From: Pantoea cypripedii
GTDB taxonomy: Bacteria > Pseudomonadota > Gammaproteobacteria > Enterobacterales > Enterobacteriaceae
Direction: 5' to 3'
Length of the DNA: 64,000 bases
Assembly (NCBI RefSeq): GCF_002095535.1
Contig: NZ_MLJI01000001.1
Location: forward strand, 3,452,801 to 3,516,800
The notes beneath the pieces were generated by a model that had not been told where the DNA came from, did not search any database, and saw nothing but the letters and a program-made list of their open reading frames with translations. This document shows positions 1 to 7,989 of the stretch, in pieces. Positions within the stretch are counted from its first letter, which is position 1. Each line of letters begins with the position of its first letter. The position numbers and the translations under genes are program-made.

Positions 1-550
1 AGGCCGAGAAGGCCACAAAGCAATCCATCTCGGCACGCAGCACGATGTAATCACCCGGTTTGGTCACCACCGGCAGCGTCTTCAGCGTGATACCATCCGC
101 CTGCACCTGGATGTTCATAAAAATATTGAACGAGGCCAGGTTGCCGTGCGGCAGCTGCACACCCAGCTCAGCCAGCCCTTCATGCAGGTTGTCGTGGCAG
201 TTGCGGTGCGGCTCGGTGCAGCCCAGCAGTTCATAGCGACGAGCATCACAGGCCGCCATAAAAGTATCGTGCACGCCAGGCGAGGTATCCGCCACCAGCG
301 TCAGGATCGGGTGGCGCTGGCTGGTAATAAAACTGTCGCCCACCTTTGGATTGAGGCGCTGGTTCCAGACGCGTGTCGCCTCCATACACATATATTCACT
401 GACGTCATCCGCGTTGTAGGCCCAGCAATCCACCACCTGGGTACCGTGCAGGTTAATCACCTGCACCGCTTCGCCCTTATTAAGACGCACCGCTTTACCG
501 TAGCGCGCCGGAATGGTCATGGTTGCACGATGCTGATATTCAGCCGACAT
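1..550 (-). CDS. DUF1989 / urea carboxylase-associated family protein, C-terminus beyond the left edge
   Basis: An open frame runs from an ATG at 550 off the left edge of the window, giving about 183 residues with no stop. The translation begins MSAEYQHRATMTIPARYGKA and carries the family's signature positions: HDTFMAACDARRY, then EPHRNCHDNLHEG, then FNIFMNIQV and GDYIVLRAEMDCFVAFSA. The conserved His, Cys and Asp residues are those expected to form a metal site in DUF1989 proteins. Members of this family work in breakdown of urea- or guanidine-like compounds (the carboxyguanidine deiminase pair is the characterised case). This is the third family member of one operon. It starts 13 bases after the stop of the permease gene upstream, so it is co-transcribed. 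Substrate unknown. Confidence 0.85.
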   Translation of the reverse strand, partial: MSAEYQHRATMTIPARYGKAVRLNKGEAVQVINLHGTQVVDCWAYNADDVSEYMCMEATRVWNQRLNPKVGDSFITSQRHPILTLVADTSPGVHDTFMAACDARRYELLGCTEPHRNCHDNLHEGLAELGVQLPHGNLASFNIFMNIQVQADGITLKTLPVVTKPGDYIVLRAEMDCFVAFSA

Positions 551-563
551 GTTGTTCTCCAGA

Positions 564-1229
564 TTAATGCTGCATGCCGCGACGATAGCGCGTCATGCGG
601 GATTCAAGACAGCGCGCCAGCCAGTCGATCAGGCTGTTCAGCAGCCAGTAGCAGAGCGCTACTGTCAGGTAGATCTCCAGCGGCGCGTAAGTATCAGAAA
701 TTGCCTGTTTGGCGGCGTACATAAACTCCTGCACCGAAACCACCGACAACAGCGCAGAGTCTTTAATCAAACCAATGGTTAACCCGACCAGCGGTGACAG
801 CATTTGCGGCAGCGTCTGCGGCAACACCACATCGCGCAGTTGCTCGCTGCGGCTCAGCCCCAGCACCCGACACGCCTCCCATTGCCCTTTCGGCAGCGCG
901 GCAATCGCCGCACGGATCACCTGCGCGATATAAGGTGCGTAGTAGAGCGTCAGCGCCAGCACGCCGACCACCGGCGAAGACAGGGTGATGTCGTACTCCG
1001 GCAACACAAAATAGAGCAGATAAATCACCACCAGCAACGGCAGCGCCAGGGTTAACCCGCTGTAAATATTGAGCAATCGCTGCCAGAACGGGGAAGCACG
1101 CATCAGCATGGCGGCCATCAGCGCCCCCCACAGCAGCGAACACAGCGCCGCCACTGCACACAATTGCAGGGTTGCCACCAGGCCATCCCCCAACGATGGC
1201 AGCGAGGTCATAATTGCCTGCCAATCCAC
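564..1229 (-). CDS. amino-acid-type ABC transporter permease (HisM/GlnP family), second of a pair
   Basis: A 221-residue inner-membrane permease of the polar amino acid uptake family. Hydrophobic segments lie near residues 20-45, 55-80, 85-110 and 185-205. The cytoplasmic EAA loop, which contacts the ATPase, reads EACRVLGLSRSEQLRDVVLP near residues 138-157. The start is GTG at 1229. It shares one base with the TAG stop of the upstream permease gene (TAGTG), which indicates translational coupling and makes this start secure. With the neighbouring permease it should form the heterodimeric channel of an importer. No ATP-binding subunit is present in the window, so it may be encoded further left. 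The substrate cannot be read from the sequence. Confidence 0.9.
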   Translation of the reverse strand: MDWQAIMTSLPSLGDGLVATLQLCAVAALCSLLWGALMAAMLMRASPFWQRLLNIYSGLTLALPLLVVIYLLYFVLPEYDITLSSPVVGVLALTLYYAPYIAQVIRAAIAALPKGQWEACRVLGLSRSEQLRDVVLPQTLPQMLSPLVGLTIGLIKDSALLSVVSVQEFMYAAKQAISDTYAPLEIYLTVALCYWLLNSLIDWLARCLESRMTRYRRGMQH

Positions 1230-1879
1230 TATGCCAGCCTCCGTTTTGCTTCCAGTCGCCGTGCGGCACTGATCAACGGCAGCGCAATCAGCAGATAACC
1301 GGCCGCCACCAGCAGCAGCACCTGCGTGGCATCATAGGTGCGGGCGATAACAATCTGACCGGCATAGGTCAGTTCTGTCAGCGCCACCACCGAGGCCAGC
1401 GGGGTGGTTTTCAGTAAAATGGTGAACTCATTCACCAGCATCGGCAGGCTGGCGCGCATCACCTGAGGATTGATGACATACCACCAGGTAAGCGCGCGGT
1501 TTAACCCCAGCGTCCGGGCGGCTTCCAGTTGCCCGCGCGTCACCAGATTGCGGTTGACGCGCAGAATTTCCGCCACGTAAGCCCCACTGTTCAGCCCGAT
1601 CGCCACCACCGCTGCAAGCATCGGCTGACCACCCAACCCCAGACGCGGCAAGGTAAAAAACACCACAAACAGCTGCACAATGGCCGGGGTGCCGCGCATC
1701 AGGCTAACGTAGAGACGACCAATGGCGCGCCAGATCCAGGCCCGGCGCAGTTGCAGGAAGCAGCCGAGCTGCCCCATCACTACGCTCACCAATGATGCCA
1801 GCACCGTCAGTACTAACGTCATCAGCAGACCGTGCCCCAGTTCCGGCAGCGCGGCCACTACCTGTTGATCCAGCCCCAT
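1229..1879 (-). CDS. amino-acid-type ABC transporter permease (HisQ/GlnP family), first of a pair
   Basis: A 216-residue inner-membrane permease. It has a first membrane segment near residues 15-40, the segment MRGTPAIVQLFVVFF typical of the His/Glu/Arg-opine permease family near residues 61-75, and an EAA loop EAARTLGLNRALTWWYVINP near residues 119-138. It begins 3 bases after the stop of the DUF1989 gene upstream and overlaps the next permease gene by one base, so all are read as one message. Together with the binding protein encoded first in the operon it makes up the import channel. A transporter interleaved with three DUF1989 genes suggests that the imported compound is the substrate of those proteins; that link is inference. 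Confidence 0.9.
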   Translation of the reverse strand: MGLDQQVVAALPELGHGLLMTLVLTVLASLVSVVMGQLGCFLQLRRAWIWRAIGRLYVSLMRGTPAIVQLFVVFFTLPRLGLGGQPMLAAVVAIGLNSGAYVAEILRVNRNLVTRGQLEAARTLGLNRALTWWYVINPQVMRASLPMLVNEFTILLKTTPLASVVALTELTYAGQIVIARTYDATQVLLLVAAGYLLIALPLISAARRLEAKRRLA

Positions 1880-1882
1880 CGC

Positions 1883-2530
1883 TTACTCCGCGTTAAAGTC
1901 CGTCAGGTTCTCCGCCACCGCCAGTCGCAACGGCGCGGGTTTGTCGTTGCCCTCAATGCCGGTGTTGCAGGCGGAGACGATAAAGCGCGTATCCATCACC
2001 ACACGACAGGTAATACTGTCACCAGCCTGAGTCAGGTTGGTTTCTGGCAGGATGTCACCGTCACGCGTCAGTTTAACGTGCATAAACAGATTGATCGGGT
2101 CCGGCAGCTTCGGCACCACCATGCCGAGACGCGCCAGCTCGCGGCTTACCCCTTCAATGCAACCCTCGCCGCCGTAGCCACGCTGGGCCAGAAACGATGT
2201 GGTGGAACCCGGCAGCAGCAGGTCATGGCGTTTAACGCTGTCTTTACCCAGCACCATCATCGGACGACGACGGTTGTTGACCAAACGCATACCGGAGCCG
2301 AGCAGATAACTGTTGCTGAAGACGCGAGTATGGTGCACCGACAGCCATACCGCCGGATCCTGCAAACTAAAACCAAACAGCGAGGCTACCGCCCCCTCCC
2401 CCAGCGCGGTGATACGCAGCAGCTGACCACGCAGCACGCGAATCGATGCCACGCTACCCGCAGCTACCTCAACCGGTGCCGCCAGGGTGCGCTCCGCGCT
2501 CTCTTCATAACTTTCACGCATCAGCAGCAT
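1883..2530 (-). CDS. DUF1989 / urea carboxylase-associated family protein (divergent paralogue)
   Basis: A 215-residue protein of the DUF1989 family, clearly more divergent than its two operon paralogues. It keeps the core pattern INLFMHVKL, GDSITCRVVMDTRFI and a Cys in SACNTG near the C-terminus. The usual HD...C motif is replaced by RHDLLLPGS, and the HxNC motif by a GGEGCIEG segment. In characterised family systems two unlike subunits act together, and the pair encoded here (this gene and the one upstream) overlaps by 17 bases, which fits a heteromeric enzyme. The start at 2530 lies inside the upstream gene; an ATG three codons in (2521) is an alternative. Possible reactions are deimination or hydrolysis of a urea- or guanidine-derived compound; the substrate is not known. 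Confidence 0.85.
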   Translation of the reverse strand: MLLMRESYEESAERTLAAPVEVAAGSVASIRVLRGQLLRITALGEGAVASLFGFSLQDPAVWLSVHHTRVFSNSYLLGSGMRLVNNRRRPMMVLGKDSVKRHDLLLPGSTTSFLAQRGYGGEGCIEGVSRELARLGMVVPKLPDPINLFMHVKLTRDGDILPETNLTQAGDSITCRVVMDTRFIVSACNTGIEGNDKPAPLRLAVAENLTDFNAE

Positions 2531-3146
2531 GCGGCATCTCCCCGGTGTGGTAGTGATCGCTGACGCGAATATCGATCGGTGTCACCTGTAAGCCGTTACC
2601 CGGAATGATGTCCTGCGGGCAGGACGATACCGAGCAAATCAGGTCGCACAGCGCTTCAAAGGTGATGCTGTCGCCCGCCTTGCTGTGGGGATCGGTGACT
2701 TCCATCCGGCCATCGGCGGTGACCGGGCCGTTCTGGAACAGGTTGAACGGTTCCGGCAGGGTGAAATAGGTCACGCCAAAGGCTTTCATCCCTTCCAGCA
2801 GGTTATCAACGCAGTTGCGATGCCCCTCAACGCCAAAATCAACGCTGAAACGCGTGCGATCACAGGCGGGGACGTTCGCGTCGTGAATACCGATGGTATC
2901 CGCGACAATGCGCAGCAGCGGGCGGTTTTCACTCGACCACAGCGCATCGCCAGGTTTAAAGAACAGCGAACGCAGATGCTGGCGGGTGTGCACCGGCGAC
3001 AGCTTTTCGTTCAGGTCGTCGGCATTGACCGCGACAAAATCCGCGGCCTGCTGCCCTTCACTATCAATGACGGTAATAAACTGGCCTTTGCGCACACGGA
3101 AGGTTTTACCAAAGCCCGCCGGAACCGTCAGGGTTGACTGACACAT
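2514..3146 (-). CDS. DUF1989 / urea carboxylase-associated family protein
   Basis: A 210-residue DUF1989 protein with all the canonical positions: GIHDANVPACDRTRF, then EGHRNCVDNLLEG, FNLFQNGPV, and a C-terminal SSCPQDIIPGNG typical of the urea amidolyase-associated group. His, Cys and Asp residues in these motifs are likely metal ligands. The start ATG at 3146 is preceded by CCAGGAG at good spacing and lies 2 bases after the stop of the binding-protein gene, so the order is transporter first, then enzyme. It overlaps the next DUF1989 gene by 17 bases. Related proteins CgdA and CgdB act on carboxyguanidine next to a guanidine carboxylase. No carboxylase is visible here, so the chemistry may differ. 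Confidence 0.87.
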   Translation of the reverse strand: MCQSTLTVPAGFGKTFRVRKGQFITVIDSEGQQAADFVAVNADDLNEKLSPVHTRQHLRSLFFKPGDALWSSENRPLLRIVADTIGIHDANVPACDRTRFSVDFGVEGHRNCVDNLLEGMKAFGVTYFTLPEPFNLFQNGPVTADGRMEVTDPHSKAGDSITFEALCDLICSVSSCPQDIIPGNGLQVTPIDIRVSDHYHTGEMPHAADA

Positions 3147-3148
3147 AC

Positions 3149-3985
3149 TTACTCCTGGGGAATGAAATCGCTGGCCGGCACGGTAAAAGTGGTGCCGAGG
3201 TATTGCTGTTGCAGTTTGGTCAGCTCGCCATCTTTCTGCATCGCCAGGATATGGTCGCTCAGGGCTTTGTTCAGGCTGCCGTCTTCTTTACGTGTTGCCC
3301 AGCCCATCCACTGTGACGGGCCGACCTCGCCCACCTGCGCCACTTTGCTCGGGTACTTCTTCACCACCGGTGCCAGCACCGAGATATCGTCGTAAACGAA
3401 ATCGGCGCGTTTGGTCATCAGGGTGCTGACAGTCTGATCAAGAGAATCGACGCTGATGATGGTGATCGGTTTTTTACCGGCTTTTTTCAGCTGCTCGTTA
3501 AACCCTTTCAGCAACTGCTCCGGCACGCTGGCGGTTTTCACCGCACCGCGCAGACCAGACAGGCTTTCCGGGCTGAGGGTTTTGCCACTAAAGGTTTTGG
3601 CTTCATCTTCGCGCACCAGCACCCCGTTAACGGTTTTGCTGTATGGCACGGTGAACAGCACTTTCTTCGCGCGCTCGGCGGTGACGTTCAGGGACGAGCC
3701 TTCAGCGTTAAACGAGCCGGAAATCAGGCCCGGCAAAATGCCGCTGAACGCGGTTTTCTGAAACTCAAGTTTCACACCGAGGTCTTTGGCGAAAGACTGC
3801 ATGATCGCCACGCTGTAGCCGGTGATCGCACCACTGTCGTCGGTGTATTCATATGGAGGAAATGTCGGGTCGATACCGACGGTGATTTTGCCGCTACTTT
3901 TGATGTCGGCCAGCGTGTCGGCTTGCGCCTGCGCCAGCGTACCAACAGACAAAAGTGCGGCGATCAGCATTGCTGTTTTTTTCAT
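3149..3985 (-). CDS. periplasmic amino-acid-type substrate-binding protein (SBP_bac_3)
   Basis: A 278-residue ABC-transporter binding protein. Residues 1-22 form a signal peptide (MKKTAMLIAALLSVGTLAQA then QA), with cleavage probably before DTLADIKSSG. The mature part starts with the usual strand-loop ITVGIDPTFPPYEYTDDSG, a ligand-pocket segment of the polar amino acid family. TKRADFVYDDISVL marks the second domain and WMGWATRKEDGSLNKAL the hinge return. It is the first gene of the leftward operon, with AGGGAAAC upstream of the ATG. It would deliver its ligand to the two downstream permeases. The operon content suggests a nitrogen-rich small molecule. Specificity is not deducible. Confidence 0.92.
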   Translation of the reverse strand: MKKTAMLIAALLSVGTLAQAQADTLADIKSSGKITVGIDPTFPPYEYTDDSGAITGYSVAIMQSFAKDLGVKLEFQKTAFSGILPGLISGSFNAEGSSLNVTAERAKKVLFTVPYSKTVNGVLVREDEAKTFSGKTLSPESLSGLRGAVKTASVPEQLLKGFNEQLKKAGKKPITIISVDSLDQTVSTLMTKRADFVYDDISVLAPVVKKYPSKVAQVGEVGPSQWMGWATRKEDGSLNKALSDHILAMQKDGELTKLQQQYLGTTFTVPASDFIPQE

Positions 3986-4027
3986 TATGGTGTTTCCCTG
4001 GTGTTGGTGAAATGTCTTTTTCTACTG

Positions 4028-4044
4028 AGCATATTTTGTGCCAG
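4028..4044 (-). promoter_or_regulatory. sigma-54 promoter candidate for the DUF1989/ABC operon
   Basis: On the minus strand the sequence reads CTGGCACAAAATATGCT. It has GG and GC exactly 10 bases apart and matches the sigma-54 -24/-12 consensus (TGGCACGNNNNTTGCW) at all but two positions. The implied transcription start near 4018 leaves a leader of about 33 bases before the binding-protein ATG at 3985. Together with the NtrC-like site upstream this suggests induction under nitrogen limitation. Seen by eye, not tested. Confidence 0.6.
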
Positions 4045-4105
4045 ATTTTTCACCCACCGATCGCACCAGGGGACGCAACCATCACTTTTCCCTGTACAAT
4101 CATTG

Positions 4106-4121
4106 AGAAACAATTGTTTCT
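4106..4121. promoter_or_regulatory. perfect 16-bp palindrome, probable operator of the neighbouring RpiR-type regulator
   Basis: AGAAACAATTGTTTCT is fully self-complementary. It lies about 120 bp upstream of the first gene of the operon and between the sigma-54 promoter candidate and the NtrC-like site. The GAAAC...GTTTC layout is common for dimeric helix-turn-helix regulators. The only regulator gene nearby is the RpiR-family gene directly upstream, so it is the natural candidate. Confidence 0.5.
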
Positions 4122-4188
4122 TTATTTTTATTTTAAGTTTCTATGGTTTCACAGAGGGTGGCACGACGGGAAAATGGGCAAGCGCGAT

Positions 4189-4205
4189 TGCACCATTTTG
4201 GGGCA
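4189..4205. promoter_or_regulatory. NtrC-like enhancer site
   Basis: TGCACCATTTTGGGGCA matches the NtrC dyad TGCACY-N4-TGGTGCA with one mismatch (G for T in the second arm). It sits about 180 bp upstream of the predicted sigma-54 start, a normal enhancer distance. Only one good copy is seen, whereas strong NtrC enhancers usually have two. Confidence 0.45.
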
Positions 4206-4209
4206 CAAG

Positions 4210-4228
4210 CTGGCGCAAAATGCGCCAG
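4210..4228 (-). terminator. hairpin after the rpiR-type gene
   Basis: CTGGCGCA-AAA-TGCGCCAG forms an 8-bp perfect stem with a 3-base loop 10 bases beyond the stop of the regulator gene. There is no U-tract on either strand, so it may only stabilise the mRNA end or end transcription with help from Rho. Confidence 0.35.
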
Positions 4229-4237
4229 TACGGGGCG

Positions 4238-5089
4238 TTATTCGAGTTCGTCGAGGGATTGGTGCAGCGCTTCAACCTGCGCGAGGTAATCATTGCTGGC
4301 TTTGCCCATCTGGCGTGCCACCAGTGAACACAGCAGATTGCAGATGCCGGAGAGTGCGGCGGTGCTGTCGAAAATCAGGCTGCTGTCAGTGTGGCAACGT
4401 ACCACCCATTGGGCGTGGCGTGCCGGTTTGCCGGACAACACATCGGCCAGATACAACATCGGCACCTGGCGCTCCGCCAGCGCATTCATCGCGGCGTCGA
4501 GCACCGGCATACGACGGCGCAGGCCGACACAGATCGCCACATCCTGCTCCCCCAGCGAGGCGAGATGTTCCGCCAGCGAATCGCCGGGACGTGGCAGCAA
4601 ACGCACATCGGGGTGGACATGAATCAGGTCCCGATAAATCAGCTGCGCGATAGTCTGACTGTGACGCCAGCCCATCACCACCACGCGCCGCGCACGGGCG
4701 ATAGCAGCAACTGCCTCCTGCAGCTGGGCGCTTTCCAGCGTGCGGTAGCTGTTGACCAGATTAGCGATCTCTTTTTCCAGATGCTGCTGCATGATGCTAT
4801 CGAGCGGTGAGGCGCTGGGGGCAACCTGCAAATACAGCGGCGATCCGCTGCTTTGCATATCGCGCGCCTGACGGCGTGCCGCTTCGTAGCTTTCATAACC
4901 GAGATGACGGAAGAAACGGGTGGTAGTGGCTTTGGAGACCCCGGCGCTGTGCGCCAGTTCCGTCGCCGTGTTCATGGCAAGCTGACCGGGCGCAGCCAGC
5001 AATACATCAGCCAGCCGCTGTTCGTGGCTGGAGAGTTGATCCCAGTGCTGACGAATCCGGCCTTCTAACGATGCCGCTTTTGCACTCAT
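4238..5089 (-). CDS. MurR/RpiR-family transcriptional regulator
   Basis: A 283-residue regulator with an N-terminal RpiR helix-turn-helix domain (about residues 1-80; the segment ATELAHSAGVSKATTTRFFR is the recognition region) and a C-terminal SIS sugar-isomerase-like ligand domain (about 125-250; RRVVVMGWRHSQTIAQLIYR begins it). The SIS fold binds phosphosugars in most relatives, but members linked to nitrogen compound uptake genes are also known. The start is taken at ATG 5089, preceded by GCAGGGAATCACC, rather than an in-frame ATG five codons upstream. It lies directly upstream of the DUF1989/ABC operon in the same direction and probably controls it through the palindrome at 4106-4121. Repressor or activator role is not shown. 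Confidence 0.88.
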   Translation of the reverse strand: MSAKAASLEGRIRQHWDQLSSHEQRLADVLLAAPGQLAMNTATELAHSAGVSKATTTRFFRHLGYESYEAARRQARDMQSSGSPLYLQVAPSASPLDSIMQQHLEKEIANLVNSYRTLESAQLQEAVAAIARARRVVVMGWRHSQTIAQLIYRDLIHVHPDVRLLPRPGDSLAEHLASLGEQDVAICVGLRRRMPVLDAAMNALAERQVPMLYLADVLSGKPARHAQWVVRCHTDSSLIFDSTAALSGICNLLCSLVARQMGKASNDYLAQVEALHQSLDELE

Positions 5090-5160
5090 GGTGATTCCCT
5101 GCAAATAAAAAAACCATCCTGCACAGAGCGTGCCGGGTTGTCATCAGGATTTTTATGTCA

Positions 5161-5187
5161 AAAAAAAGGCCGCCCTGAAGGCGACCC
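5161..5187 (-). terminator. Rho-independent terminator of prfB-lysS
   Basis: On the minus strand a 7-bp stem (GGTCGCC / GGCGGCC, one G-U pair) with a short loop is followed by seven Ts. It begins 22 bases after the lysS stop. Confidence 0.8.
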
Positions 5188-5208
5188 TTGTTTGCTATGG
5201 CAATGCGA

Positions 5209-6729
5209 TTATTTGCCTGACGGGCGCAGAGCCGGGAACAGGATCACGTCGCGGATGGTGTGGCTGTTGGTAAACAACATCACCATACGGTCGATACCGA
5301 TACCCAGACCCGCGGTCGGCGGCAGGCCGTGTTCCAGCGCAGTAACGTAATCTTCGTCGTAGAACATCGCTTCGTCATCGCCTGCATCTTTGGCATTCAC
5401 CTGTTGCAGGAAACGCTCCGCCTGGTCTTCTGCATCGTTCAGCTCAGAGAAGCCGTTACCGATTTCACGGCCGCCGATGAAGAATTCGAAGCGGTCAGTG
5501 ATTTCCGGGTTCTCGTCATTACGACGCGCCAGCGGTGACACTTCAGCCGGATATTCGGTAATGAAGGTCGGCTGGATCAGGTGAGCTTCGGCGGTTTCTT
5601 CGAAGATCTCGGTCACCACACGGCCCAGACCCCAGCTTTTCTCCACTTTGATGTGCAGAGAGTGGGCAATCGCCACGGCTTTGTCGAAGTTATCCAGATC
5701 GGCCAGATCGGTTTCCGGACGGTATTTTTTGATCGCTTCACGCATGGTGAGTTTTTCGAACGGCTTACCGAAATCGAAGCTGTGTTCACCGTACGGCACT
5801 TCCGTGGTGCCGAGCACGTCCTGCGCCAGGGTGCGGAACAGGCTTTCGGTCAGCTCGATCAGATCTTTGTAATCCGCATACGCCATGTAGAGTTCCATCA
5901 TGGTGAACTCTGGGTTATGACGCGGTGAGATCCCTTCGTTACGGAAGTTACGGTTGATCTCGAATACGCGATCAAAACCACCGACCACCAGACGCTTCAG
6001 ATACAGTTCCGGCGCAATACGCAGGTACATATCGATGTCCAGCGCGTTGTGATGGGTGATAAACGGACGCGCCGAAGCACCACCCGGAATCACCTGCATC
6101 ATCGGGGTTTCCACTTCCATAAAGTCGCGACCGACCATGAACTGGCGGATACCGGCCATGATTTTGGAGCGAACCTGGAAGGTGTGGCGTGATTCGTCGT
6201 TGGCGATCAGGTCGAGATAACGCTGACGGTAACGGGTTTCCTGATCGGCCAGGCCGTGGAATTTGTCCGGCAGCGGACGCAGCGCTTTAGTCAGCAGACG
6301 CAGTTCAGAACAGTGGATCGACAGCTCACCGGTTTTGGTTTTGAACAGCTTACCGCGCGCGCCGAGGATATCGCCGAGATCCCACTTCTTGAACTGTTCG
6401 TTGTAGATGCCTTCTGCCAGGTCATCACGCGCCACATACAGCTGAATGCGGCCACCGACGTCCTGTAAGGTGACAAACGAGGCTTTGCCCATAATACGGC
6501 GGGTCATCATTCGACCGGCTACACTCACCTCAATGCCGAGATCTTCCAACTCTTCGTTGCTTTTCTCATCATAGCTGGCGTGCAGCTTATCGGAGGTGGT
6601 GTCACGGCGGAAATCGTTAGGAAACGCCACGCCGGTTTCACGCAGCGCGCTGAGTTTTTCGCGACGCGTTTTCAGTTCGTTGTTTAACTCAAGTGCGGCA
6701 TCAGCGCTCTGCGGTTGTTGTTCAGACAT
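5209..6729 (-). CDS. lysS: lysyl-tRNA synthetase, class II
   Basis: A 506-residue cytoplasmic enzyme that charges tRNA-Lys, the usual length for the bacterial class II form (E. coli LysS 505). The OB-fold anticodon-binding domain covers about residues 60-150 ([20 protein letters not shown]). The class II core follows, with motif 2 around [18 protein letters not shown] and motif 3 at [13 protein letters not shown] near the C-terminus. It is the second gene of the prfB-lysS operon: its ATG lies 9 bases after the prfB stop. The conserved pairing of release factor 2 with lysS is the same as in E. coli. A hairpin terminator follows. No oddities. Confidence 0.98.
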   Translation of the reverse strand: MSEQQPQSADAALELNNELKTRREKLSALRETGVAFPNDFRRDTTSDKLHASYDEKSNEELEDLGIEVSVAGRMMTRRIMGKASFVTLQDVGGRIQLYVARDDLAEGIYNEQFKKWDLGDILGARGKLFKTKTGELSIHCSELRLLTKALRPLPDKFHGLADQETRYRQRYLDLIANDESRHTFQVRSKIMAGIRQFMVGRDFMEVETPMMQVIPGGASARPFITHHNALDIDMYLRIAPELYLKRLVVGGFDRVFEINRNFRNEGISPRHNPEFTMMELYMAYADYKDLIELTESLFRTLAQDVLGTTEVPYGEHSFDFGKPFEKLTMREAIKKYRPETDLADLDNFDKAVAIAHSLHIKVEKSWGLGRVVTEIFEETAEAHLIQPTFITEYPAEVSPLARRNDENPEITDRFEFFIGGREIGNGFSELNDAEDQAERFLQQVNAKDAGDDEAMFYDEDYVTALEHGLPPTAGLGIGIDRMVMLFTNSHTIRDVILFPALRPSGK

Positions 6730-6738
6730 GTCGGTTCC

Positions 6739-7837
6739 TTATAGCCCTGCTTTTAAACTTGCTTCAATAAAACGATCGAGGTCGCCGTCCAGCACCGCCT
6801 GGGTGTTACGGGTTTCGACGCCAGTACGCAGATCTTTGATGCGTGAATCGTCCAGCACGTAAGAACGAATCTGGCTGCCCCAGCCGATGTCAGATTTGTT
6901 ATCTTCTGCCGCCTGTTTCTCAGCATTTTTCTTCTGCATCTCAAGCTCGTACAGCTTGGCTTTCATCTGCTTCATTGCCTGATCTTTGTTCTTATGCTGC
7001 GAACGATCGTTCTGGCATTGAGTCACGGTGCCGGTCGGAATATGGGTAATACGTACCGCGGATTCCGTACGGTTAACGTGCTGACCACCCGCGCCCGAAG
7101 CACGGTAAACGTCAATACGCAGATCTGCCGGGTTGATTTCGATATCAATATCGTCATCCACTTCCGGGTAGATAAAGGCCGAACTGAAGGAGGTATGACG
7201 ACGGCCGCCGGAGTCAAACGGACTCTTACGTACCAGGCGATGAACGCCGGTTTCCGTACGCAGCCAGCCGAAGGCATAGTCACCAGAAACGCGAATGGTG
7301 GCGGATTTCAGACCGGCCACTTCACCTTCTGACTCTTCAATAATTTCGGTTTTGAAGCCCTTGGCTTCTGCCCAGCGCAGATACATACGCATCAGCATGC
7401 TGGCCCAGTCCTGCGCTTCGGTGCCGCCGGAACCGGCCTGCAAATCGATATAGCAATCGGCGCTGTCATATTCGCCGGAGAACATACGACGGAACTCCAG
7501 CTCACCCAGCTTGACTTCGAGTCCATCCAGCTCGGCAATGGTGTCGTTAAAAGTCTCTTCGTCGTCGGCTTCAACCGCCAGATCCAGCAGACCCTGCACA
7601 TCTTCCAGCCCCTGATACATTTGGTCCAGGGTGCCGACGATGATTTCTAACGACGAACGCTCTTTACCCAGCGCCTGCGCGCGCTCAGGTTCGTTCCAGA
7701 CGTCAGGTTGTTCCAGCTCGGCGTTTACTTCTTCGAGGCGTTCTTTCTTGGCATCGTAGTCAAAGATACCCCCTAAGAACGTCGCTGCGCTCGGTGAGGT
7801 CCTGAATACGGTTTTTGACCGGGTTGATTTCAAACAT
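6739..7837 (-). CDS. prfB: peptide chain release factor 2, with programmed +1 frameshift
   Basis: RF2 ends translation at UGA and UAA. The gene is read in two frames: 25 codons from the ATG at 7837 to CTT (7765-7763), then one base (7762) is skipped, and reading continues from GAC at 7761 to the stop at 6739, giving 365 residues as in E. coli. The anticodon-like SPF tripeptide is in [14 protein letters not shown] (near residue 205), and the peptidyl-hydrolysis GGQ is in [11 protein letters not shown] (near 250). The in-frame UGA after codon 25 is the autoregulatory stop: when RF2 is scarce, ribosomes pause and shift. A continuous open frame beginning at 7833 is only the +1 frame read backwards past the shift and gives a wrong N-terminus. 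Operon with lysS. Confidence 0.98.
7759..7774 (-). promoter_or_regulatory. prfB: programmed +1 frameshift signal of prfB
   Basis: The minus strand reads AGGGGGTATCTTTGAC. It has an internal Shine-Dalgarno-like AGGGGG, a three-base spacer, the slippery CTT, the stop TGA and a following C, which is the poor termination context. This is identical in layout to the classical E. coli RF2 site. Confidence 0.97.
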
Positions 7838-7989
7838 GGCTTTTCAGTCTTTTTTGACGATTCGGTGAGAGGAGAAAATACTAACGCGCTAGTTTAACCG
7901 AAAGCGCGTTTATTTTGTATCCCCGTCATACTTCGTGTCGCAGGCGCGTTGGCTGCAACCCGAATTATTCAGGGGATAATGGTAGCCGC

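Noticed and set aside
3986..4237. ykkC-type guanidine riboswitch ahead of the DUF1989/ABC operon
   Set aside because: I looked for the conserved pieces of this leader on the minus strand and did not find them. The predicted transcript leader of about 33 bases is also too short.
6739..7837. prfB as a frameshifted pseudogene
   Set aside because: The break is the known programmed frameshift with all its elements intact.
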